A DNA stretch of 64,000 nt from Streptomyces sp. NBC_00102 (lineage in GTDB: Bacteria > Actinomycetota > Actinomycetes > Streptomycetales > Streptomycetaceae). Location: the NCBI RefSeq assembly GCF_026343115.1, contig NZ_JAPEMC010000001.1, forward strand, positions 5,931,001 to 5,995,000, written 5' to 3'. The notes beneath the pieces were generated by a model that was not told the DNA's origin, searched no databases, and saw only the letters and a list, made by a program, of their open reading frames with translations. A program made the translations under genes and the position numbers. Positions 43,266-50,317 of the stretch are shown here, piece after piece (position 1 is the stretch's first letter; each line of letters starts with the position of its first letter).

Positions 43266-44858
43266 TCAGCAGCCGGACGACACTCCTGGTGAGACCCGCC
43301 ACTTCTGCTTGTCCAGCGTGTCCACGTCGTTCCAGACGCGCATCGATACCCCGTTGGTGTTCCAGCCGGTCGTGTAACGCCCGCCGATGCTCACCAGATA
43401 GACCGTGCACGAGCCCGCCGACGGTGTCCGCCAGCGCTGCCCGGAGTCCTTGTCCGTGCAGGGCGAGACGTACAGGGTGTCCTCGTTGGTGTCCAGGCAC
43501 ATGCCCGAGGCCGTGTTCTTGAACAGCGAGTAGCCGGTGCCCAGGACGAGCCGCTGCCACTTGTCGGTGCCGCACGCCGCGTCGGCGATGAAGCGCCCCG
43601 GCCGGTCCTGGCCCAGGCATGTGCTGGTGTACGCGTTGGTGAACACGCGGGTGGCGGACTCCCACTGCGGGGCGGTGTCCCTGCTCGTCGAGGAGGACGA
43701 CGAGGACGAGGGTGCCGAGGCGGTGTCGGCCGCCGCCTTCTTCTCCCCGTCGGTGGCCGCCTGGTCCTTGGACAGCGCGCTCCCCTCCTCCCCGGCCGCC
43801 GGCGCGAGGACCGAACCCGCGACGGCCTTCCGGCCGGTCTCCTCGGGCGCGTCGTCCCCGGCCGCGCTCTTCTCCCCTGCCTTCTCTTTGCCCTTCTCCG
43901 CGGCCTCCGGCGACGGCGTGCCCGACGCGGAGGTCTTCCGGGATTTGTCCGGCACATAGACACCCGGCTCGGCCGTGGGCCCGGTGTCCTCGCCCGGGAT
44001 CGAGTCGTAGTCATGGACCTGCTCGGCCGTGGTCGCCTTGTCGTCCCGGTCGCCTCCCGTGGCCAGCAGCAGCGGTACGGCCAAGAGCACGAGACCGGTC
44101 AGCGCGGCGGCGGCCAGCATCGGCTTTTTCGGCCGGTGCGGCGAGTCGGGGCCGGACCCCTCCTCCTGGCCGGGCGGGGTGGACGTGCCGGAGGAAGCGG
44201 CCGCGCGCAGGCCTTCCCGTTGCGCCTCGCCCTCACCCTCGCTCTCGGCCACGTCGGCGGACTCACCCGCGGAACCCTCGGAGCCTTCGGTCCCGCTCAG
44301 GTCCCGATCCCGGCCCGAGGACCGCGCCGCCCGCCTGCCGAACAGCGCCCTGGCCCCCGACAGCGCCCCGGCGCCGGACGATGTCCGGGACTCGGAGGCC
44401 CCCTCACCTTCAGCCCGGGAGCCGGACCGTGCGCCGGACCCGGCCTCCGCCGACTCGGCCTCCGACCCGGACGCCGCTTCCGCCCGTGAGTCCGGCTCCG
44501 CCCGGGCCGCGGAAGCAGCGGCGGACGTGGACGCGGTGGCGGATACGGATGTGGTCTCGCGGGCCGGGGACGTCCTGCCGAGTGCCGCCGCCGCCGTGCC
44601 CCGCAGCACCGCGATTCCGGCGCGTCGCGCCTCGGAGGCCGTCGCGCCGCTCGCGCCGCCCGCCGGCTCACCCGTCGTGCCGCGGGCGGCCCGCCCACGG
44701 CGTCCGGTCGGCAGGTCGCCGGGCCCGCCCGCGGCGGCGGGCAGCTCGACGGCGCCTCGGATGGAGGACGCCGCGGAGGACGTCGTGGAAGAGGCCGCGG
44801 TGGCCGTCGTATCGGACCGCCCTGGCGGTGTACCGGTGGGACGGGCTGCTCTGGACAT
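43266..44858 (-). CDS. Membrane-anchored ricin-fold lectin with long disordered cytoplasmic region
   Basis: 530 residues; ATG at 44858 with AGGAGG upstream. Residues 1-240 are low-complexity, Ala/Ser/Glu-rich. KKPMLAAAALTGLVLLAVPLLLATGG (about 243-268) is a single TM, type II orientation. A Ser/Glu/Lys-rich stalk (270-395) ends in a Ser tract. Residues 400-530 form the lectin domain: NAYTSTCLGQD, ASGMCLDTNEDTLYVSPC, GQRWRTP, TTGWNTNGVSM, DKQKWRV. The extracellular domain is homologous to the four secreted lectins, so this is the surface-attached member. The promoter region has 19-bp repeats (44889-44945) and no SigL-type motif. Confidence 0.82.
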   Translation of the reverse strand: MSRAARPTGTPPGRSDTTATAASSTTSSAASSIRGAVELPAAAGGPGDLPTGRRGRAARGTTGEPAGGASGATASEARRAGIAVLRGTAAAALGRTSPARETTSVSATASTSAAASAARAEPDSRAEAASGSEAESAEAGSGARSGSRAEGEGASESRTSSGAGALSGARALFGRRAARSSGRDRDLSGTEGSEGSAGESADVAESEGEGEAQREGLRAAASSGTSTPPGQEEGSGPDSPHRPKKPMLAAAALTGLVLLAVPLLLATGGDRDDKATTAEQVHDYDSIPGEDTGPTAEPGVYVPDKSRKTSASGTPSPEAAEKGKEKAGEKSAAGDDAPEETGRKAVAGSVLAPAAGEEGSALSKDQAATDGEKKAAADTASAPSSSSSSSTSRDTAPQWESATRVFTNAYTSTCLGQDRPGRFIADAACGTDKWQRLVLGTGYSLFKNTASGMCLDTNEDTLYVSPCTDKDSGQRWRTPSAGSCTVYLVSIGGRYTTGWNTNGVSMRVWNDVDTLDKQKWRVSPGVSSGC

Positions 44859-45184
44859 GTCTCCTCCTGGGAAAGATTCCTGTTGGGCGCCGACCGGACC
44901 GGTCAGCGCCGACCGGACCGGTCAGCGCCGACCGGACCGGTCAGCGCGGACCGGTCACGGGCCCGCAGGACCGCCCGGTCGTAGCACCGGTGCTGCGGTC
45001 ACTCGGCCACCGGCCGGCCCACGGCGAGGGCCCGCCCCCCGCACGGTTCCGCGAAGGGCGGCGGCCGGACGCACGGTCCGTACGCCGTCCGTGCAGAGCC
45101 CGCTCGCGCTGTGGGCCGTACGGGCTCCCCTCGCGGTGCCGTCCGGCTGGGCTTCGCTCACCGCGACGTCCCTACGGCTCCCGC
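44859..45184. other. 326-nt intergenic region with iterated repeats
   Basis: Lies between two minus-strand genes (EccA-like stop 45185, membrane lectin start 44858). It holds the 19-bp iterons at 44889-44945. The rest is GC-rich with several short inverted repeats and no gene or clear terminator. Confidence 0.6.
44889..44955. repeat. Three 19-bp iterons with an internal palindrome, plus a partial fourth
   Basis: Exact tandem copies at 44889-44907, 44908-44926 and 44927-44945, each containing GACCGG-A-CCGGTC (inverted repeat of 6 bp around one base); a partial unit with GACCGGTC follows. They lie 31-97 nt upstream of the membrane lectin ATG, so they look like an operator array for a dimeric regulator or part of its 5' leader. 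Confidence 0.75.
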
Positions 45185-48100
45185 TCACAGTGCCGTCCGG
45201 CTCGGCTCCGGCTCCGGCAGGTCCTGGGGCAGCAGCAGGCGCAGGTCGTCCACGCTGCGTGCGGCGGTGGTGCTGAGCCGTCTGGCCTGCCGGGTCATCA
45301 TCGTCTCCAGTAGCTGCCGGGCGGTGCGGGCGTTGCCGAAGGAACGGTCGCGCGGCAGGGCGTCGATCAGGTCGCGCAGGGCGTACCGGGTCTGGTCCGG
45401 GCATTCGTAGCCCAGGGTGGCGGCCATCTGCTCGGCGATGGTGAGCAGTTCGTCCGTCGAGTAGTCCTCGAACTCCACGAAGCGCGTGAACCGCGACGAC
45501 AGACCGGGGTTGGAGTCCAGGAACCGCCGCATCTCCCGGGTGTAGCCGGCCGCGATGACGACCACGTCCTTGCGGTGGTCCTCCATCAGCTTGAGCAGGG
45601 TGTCCACGGCCTCCTGGCCGAAGTCGGAGGAGGCGCCCTGTGGGGTGAGGGTGTACGCCTCGTCAATGAACAGCACGCCCCCCATGGCCCGTTCGAATAC
45701 TTCGCGAGTCAACTGCGCCGTGTGCCCCACGTACCGGCCGACCAGATCGGCCCGGGAAACCTCGACCAGCTGGCCGCGCGGCAACACCCCGAGCGAGTGA
45801 AGAAGTTGGGCATACAGCCGGGCCACCGTGGTCTTGCCGGTGCCGGGTGAGCCGGAGAAGATCAGATGCTGGCCGATCTGCGGCACGGGCAGTCCAGCGG
45901 CCTCCCGCTCCTGGGCGGTGGCCAGCAGACTGACCAGGTCGGTGACCTCCCGCTTGACCGCCGCCAGGCCCACCATGCCGGCCAAGTGGTCCAGCAGCGC
46001 CTGCCGTTCATCGGCGGTCGGGCGGTCGTCGCCGGTGTCGTCCGAGACGTCCTCGGGCAGCAGCAGCCGCAGGTCACGCTCGGTGGGCTCGGTCATCTCC
46101 GAGAGCCGGGTGGCCTGCCGGTCCAGCATGTCCTCGAACACCCCCCGGGCGGCACGAGCGTTGCCGAATGCCGCGTCCTTCGGGATCCGTTCGTACAGCT
46201 CGGCGAGCGCCTGCGGGGTGACCGGCGCCAGTTCGTACTGCAACTTCTCGCACATGCTCTCGGTGATGGTCACCAGCTCGGGAACGGAGTAGTTGGCGAA
46301 CTCGATGGTGCGCGTGAACCGCGAGGCCAGACCGGCGTTGGCGGACAGGAAGTTCTTCATCTCGGCGGTGTAGCCCGCGGCGACCACCACCACCTCGTCG
46401 CGGTGGTCCTCCATGAGCTTCACCAGCGTGTCGATGGCCTCCTTGCCGAAGTCGGCACCGGAGCCCTTGCTGTCGGAGAGCAGGGTGTACGCCTCGTCGA
46501 CGAACAGCACACCGCCCAGCGCCTTGTTGAACGCTTCGGTGGTCTTGATCGCCGTACCGCCGATGACCTGCGCCACCAGGTCGGCGCGCGAGACCTCGAC
46601 GATATGGCCCGAGCGGAGGAAGCCGAGCTGGGCCAGGATCGCGCCGTAGAGCCGGGCCACCGTGGTCTTGCCGGTGCCGGGCGGCCCCGCGAAGATCAGG
46701 TGGCGGCTGGTGGAGGGGACCGGCATACCGAGCTGGATGCGCCGCTGGGTGAGCTGGTTGAGGTTCACCAGGGCGCGCACCTGCTGCTTCACCCCCGCCA
46801 GGCCGATCAGCTGCTCCAGCTCGGCCAGCGGGCCCTCCTCCTGCTTCTTCTTCGCGGCCCGCTCCCGGCGAGGCGTCGCCTCCTCCGGCGCTTCTTCCGC
46901 TGGGCCCCACTGGTCGGGCTCGCCGTTGTCCGACCCGGTCGTGCCCTCGACCCGCATCCGGTCACCGCGCGGTGTCTGTCGTATCCCCGCGCCCTTGTTC
47001 CCGGACACGGAGCCGCCCGTCACGGTGACGTCCGAGGTGCCGCCCGCGCGGATGCCGTCGCCGGAGCATCCGGTGACCTCCGTCTGGCCGATCTCGGCCC
47101 GCCCGCCGTCGGCGATCCGGATGCCGTGCGCCCGCGCCCCGGCCACATGGCCGCGAGCCAGATGGAGTTCGGCGCCCCGCTCGACCATCACACCGCAGCC
47201 CGAGAAGTCCTCGATCCGGCAGTCCCGCACGGTCGCGGAGGCGTCCTCCGCCAGCGCCACACCGGCCTGCCCGCCGGAGCGCAGCGCGCTGTCGCTGAGC
47301 GTGGGCCGCCCCCCGTCGGTGACCGACAGGGCGTGCCCGCCGGGTTCGAGCACCACGCAGTGCTCGAACCGTCCGGTGCCGTCCCCGGTGACCTCGATCC
47401 CGTGCCCGGCCGGCCGGGTGATCTCCGCGTGGCGGACATACGGGTTGGCGCCGGAGTCCACCCCGATGCCCGCGCCCGGCGCGTCCAGCACCTGAAGCCG
47501 CTCGATCTCCGGCGCGCAGTGGTCGGTCAGCGACACGGCCGCCTGCGCCCCGTCGCCGCCGCGCACCACGACCCGGCTGAGCGTGGGCGTGCTGTGCTGG
47601 GTGATCCTGACCGCCGGGGTGACCGACGAGACGAACTCGCAATCCTCGAACGTCCCCCGGGACTGGTCCGAGATCAGCAGCGAGCCGCCTTTGGTCCGCT
47701 CGGTACGGCAGCCGCGCACCAGCGGGTCACCGCCCTCGGCCAGTACGAAGGCCGGTCCGGTGGTGGCGGCGATCGTGACCTTCTCCAGCGACGGGCGGGC
47801 GTCACTGGTCACATAAACGCCCACCGCGACATCGTGCACGGTGAGGTGCGCGAGGCTGGTGGAGCTGTTCCCCTCCAGCGCGACCGCCGGTTTGTCGGTG
47901 CCGGAGATGTCGCAGCGCTCGATCGTCCCCCGCGCGTCCCCGTTGGCCAGGATGCCGTTGCCGCGCGCGCCGCGCAGCACACAGTCCCGTACGACCGGAC
48001 GCGCCTCCTCCGACAGCACCAGCGCCGAGGTGCCGAGGTTCTCGATGACGCAGTGCTCGATCACGCTCCCGGTCGGCGCCGTGTCCACGAAACCCGCGCC

Positions 48101-48505
48101 CTGTGCGTTGGTGACCCGGCAGTGCCGCATCGCCACCGAGCCGCTCTGCCGGGCCAGTACGGCGGTCCAGCCGGAGCCGATGACCGTGCAGTTGTCCATG
48201 GCGACCTGCCCCCGGGGCGCGTCCACCACCGGCAGGTCCTCACCGCCGCCGCGCAGCGTCAGATCGGTGAGCAGGACCGCGTCCGCGACCAGGGTGAGGG
48301 CCGTGCCCCGGCGCGGGCAGATCTCGACGCTGCCGCGTTCCCCTTCGGCGACGATGGTCACGCGGGTCCGCACGGTGAGGTTCTCCGGGTAGCGCCCCGG
48401 GCTCACCCGGATCACCGCCCCCGTACGCGCCTGCCCCAGAGCGTCAGCGATCGTCCGGAACCCCTCCGCCCTCTCCGGATTGACCGTGAGCAACTGGCGA
48501 GCCAC
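45185..48505 (-). CDS. Beta-helix + double AAA+ ATPase, EccA-like T7SS chaperone
   Basis: 1,106 residues from the GTG at 48505 (GAGGAGA upstream); the frame stays open further upstream to 48568 without a ribosome site. Residues ~1-540 are a right-handed parallel beta-helix with many ~23-residue turns (FEDCEF, VRDCVL, GNGILANG). Residues ~575-840 and ~850-1100 are two CbxX/CfqX-type AAA+ modules: Walker A GPPGTGKTT (~606) and GSPGTGKTT (~884), Walker B VLFVDEAYTL and VLFIDEAYTL, and Arg-finger regions NAGLASRFTRTIEF and NPGLSSRFTRFVEF. EccA proteins are cytosolic T7SS ATPases; here the TPR domain is replaced by a beta-helix. It is divergent from the mycosin gene. Confidence 0.88.
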   Translation of the reverse strand: MARQLLTVNPERAEGFRTIADALGQARTGAVIRVSPGRYPENLTVRTRVTIVAEGERGSVEICPRRGTALTLVADAVLLTDLTLRGGGEDLPVVDAPRGQVAMDNCTVIGSGWTAVLARQSGSVAMRHCRVTNAQGAGFVDTAPTGSVIEHCVIENLGTSALVLSEEARPVVRDCVLRGARGNGILANGDARGTIERCDISGTDKPAVALEGNSSTSLAHLTVHDVAVGVYVTSDARPSLEKVTIAATTGPAFVLAEGGDPLVRGCRTERTKGGSLLISDQSRGTFEDCEFVSSVTPAVRITQHSTPTLSRVVVRGGDGAQAAVSLTDHCAPEIERLQVLDAPGAGIGVDSGANPYVRHAEITRPAGHGIEVTGDGTGRFEHCVVLEPGGHALSVTDGGRPTLSDSALRSGGQAGVALAEDASATVRDCRIEDFSGCGVMVERGAELHLARGHVAGARAHGIRIADGGRAEIGQTEVTGCSGDGIRAGGTSDVTVTGGSVSGNKGAGIRQTPRGDRMRVEGTTGSDNGEPDQWGPAEEAPEEATPRRERAAKKKQEEGPLAELEQLIGLAGVKQQVRALVNLNQLTQRRIQLGMPVPSTSRHLIFAGPPGTGKTTVARLYGAILAQLGFLRSGHIVEVSRADLVAQVIGGTAIKTTEAFNKALGGVLFVDEAYTLLSDSKGSGADFGKEAIDTLVKLMEDHRDEVVVVAAGYTAEMKNFLSANAGLASRFTRTIEFANYSVPELVTITESMCEKLQYELAPVTPQALAELYERIPKDAAFGNARAARGVFEDMLDRQATRLSEMTEPTERDLRLLLPEDVSDDTGDDRPTADERQALLDHLAGMVGLAAVKREVTDLVSLLATAQEREAAGLPVPQIGQHLIFSGSPGTGKTTVARLYAQLLHSLGVLPRGQLVEVSRADLVGRYVGHTAQLTREVFERAMGGVLFIDEAYTLTPQGASSDFGQEAVDTLLKLMEDHRKDVVVIAAGYTREMRRFLDSNPGLSSRFTRFVEFEDYSTDELLTIAEQMAATLGYECPDQTRYALRDLIDALPRDRSFGNARTARQLLETMMTRQARRLSTTAARSVDDLRLLLPQDLPEPEPSRTAL

Positions 48506-48762
48506 GCGGGATCTCCTCGTCTGTCGTACGGAAAGACCCGCGTGCCGTGCGGCGGGCGGGCCGGGCACCTGCGCGCCCGTCCGCGCGTCGGCCCGCTGGG
48601 GGCGTCACCCCGGAGACGGGGCAAACGTCCCCCGGGTGCGTTCCCGGGGCGACGCGCGTCTCCGATCAAACAGGGTGAGGCCTTGCGTACGCGTGCTTCC
48701 CGCTTGTCGAATCCTTGTCGGCGGCTCCGGGGGACCGGCACGTCTCACTACGATGCCGAACC

Positions 48763-49956
48763 ATGCGACGTGCCACTTCCCGCACCGTACGGAGGTGCCT
48801 GAGCGTCACCGCGGTCGTGGCCCTGACCGTGGGCCCGCTCCTGGCCACACCCTCCGCCATGGCCGCCGACGGCGTGGAACTGCCGGTCCTGGCAGGCCCG
48901 TTGGCCGACGGCGACACCTGCGCCAAGGCCTCCGGACAGCGGGCCGAGACCACACCTTGGACACTGACGACCCTGCAACTACCCAGAACCTGGCGACTGA
49001 CCGAGGGCGAGGGCGTGACGGTGGCCGTGGTGGACACCGGGGTCGGCGGGAACATCCCGGCGCTGCGCGGCCGGGTCACCGCCCTCGGGGCGGCGGGATA
49101 CGACTGCGTCGGGCACGGCAGCTTTGCCGCCGGGGTGATCGCCGCCGCGCCCGTCGACGGCAGCGGCTTCGTCGGCGTCGCCCCCAAGGCGCGCGTCCTG
49201 GCGATCCGCGGCACGGACGAACGCGGCACACCCGACGCGGACCTTGTCGCCTCCGGCATACGTACCGCCGTGGACCAGGGATCCGAGGTCGTCTACGTCG
49301 CCAACGCCTTGCTCGCCGGGCGTGCGCAGCTCACCTCGGCCGTCGAGTACGCCGCCTCCCATGACGTGGTGGTGGTCGCGCCCGCGGCACCCGACACCGC
49401 GCCCGAGGACCCGGACAGCGGCGCCGCCGACACCACCGCCCGCCCCTACTTCCCAGCCTTCGTCGCCCAGGCGCTGTCGGTCAGCGACTACGGTCCTGAC
49501 GGCACGCGGCCCGAGAAGGCGCCGGAGCCCTTCGCCGCCGACATGGCCGCGCCCGGGGACACCGTGGTCGGCACCGGGCCGAGCGGCGGCGGCCACTACA
49601 TCGGCACCGGCTCCTCGCTGGCCGCGGCCCACGCGGCCGGGGCGGCGGTGCTGGTCAGGGCGCGCTACCCGGAGCTGACCGCCGCCGAGGTGGTGGACCG
49701 CCTCCAGTCCACCGCCTATCCGGCCGTGCCGCCCCGGCTCGATCCGTACGCGGCGGTGTCGGTGCTGCTGCCAGGGACCCGGGTGCGCGCCGCCACCCCG
49801 CCCGCCGCCCATGTCGTGCCGTCGGCCTCGGCCGACTCGGGCCGGCGCGCCGTGGTGATCGCGGTGATCGGCGGGGTGCTGGTGGTCCTGCTGGCCGCCG
49901 CCGCGGTGGTGGTGCCGCGGGGGCGGGCACGGGGGTGGCGGCCGGCGGGCGGATGA
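48763..49956 (+). CDS. mycP: Mycosin, T7SS subtilisin-like protease
   Basis: 397 residues from the ATG at 48763. Signal peptide to ~residue 35 (VVALTVGPLLATPSAMA). Catalytic triad visible: D91 in VAVVDTGVG, H118 in CVGHGSFAAGVIAA, and S285 in GTGSSLAAAHAAG (Ser where most family members have GTSxAAP, so the motif is slightly altered). A C-terminal TM helix (~365-388, VVIAVIGGVLVVLLAAAAVVV) with a short basic tail anchors it, as in mycosins. MycP proteins sit extracellularly at the ESX membrane complex. It precedes the second giant gene on the same strand. Confidence 0.92.
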   Translation: MRRATSRTVRRCLSVTAVVALTVGPLLATPSAMAADGVELPVLAGPLADGDTCAKASGQRAETTPWTLTTLQLPRTWRLTEGEGVTVAVVDTGVGGNIPALRGRVTALGAAGYDCVGHGSFAAGVIAAAPVDGSGFVGVAPKARVLAIRGTDERGTPDADLVASGIRTAVDQGSEVVYVANALLAGRAQLTSAVEYAASHDVVVVAPAAPDTAPEDPDSGAADTTARPYFPAFVAQALSVSDYGPDGTRPEKAPEPFAADMAAPGDTVVGTGPSGGGHYIGTGSSLAAAHAAGAAVLVRARYPELTAAEVVDRLQSTAYPAVPPRLDPYAAVSVLLPGTRVRAATPPAAHVVPSASADSGRRAVVIAVIGGVLVVLLAAAAVVVPRGRARGWRPAGG

Positions 49957-50317
49957 GACGGCGGGTGAGGCCCCCGCGAGGTGAGGGTGCCCGCGTGATG
50001 AGGCCGCCTGCTGGGTGCGAGCACCCGTGGGTGGGGTGAGGAGGCCGGACCGGGCCGGGCGGTGGCCGGGTCCGGGTGGGCCGATTCGCCGCTTCGCCAT
50101 GCGCGAGTGAATCAGTTCCGTGGCGCGTGAACCGCTTACCTTTCGCGCCCGTTGACCTGTCGGATGAGATACGAGACACACCGGCCGAGTGCTCAGAGGT
50201 CGCCGAGCTCTCCGGGTTCCCCGAGTTCCGGAGGTTCCCCGGGTTCCGGCCGTCTGTGGATACGCCGGGCCCTTTTCTGCGGCCCGGGCCGCTCGCTGGT
50301 TTGTGGGGGAGTTGTCG
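49957..50317. other. Leader/promoter region of the second giant gene
   Basis: 361 nt. It contains the SigL-type motif (50128-50154), a small GC-rich inverted repeat at 50013-50026, and, after the motif, a ~160-nt leader with repeated CCGGGTTCC/CGAGTTCC segments. The ribosome site GGGGGAG is just before the ATG at 50318. No gene. Confidence 0.6.
50128..50154 (+). promoter_or_regulatory. SigL-type ECF promoter candidate, second giant
   Basis: TGAACC (50128-50133), 16 nt, CGTTG (50150-50154), 163 nt before the ATG at 50318. The first giant has no equivalent. Confidence 0.62.

Noticed and set aside
45041..45050. GGAACC on the minus strand upstream of the membrane lectin as a SigL-type promoter
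   Set aside because: The first base differs and no CGT follows at N16 (the sequence there is CTCGC).
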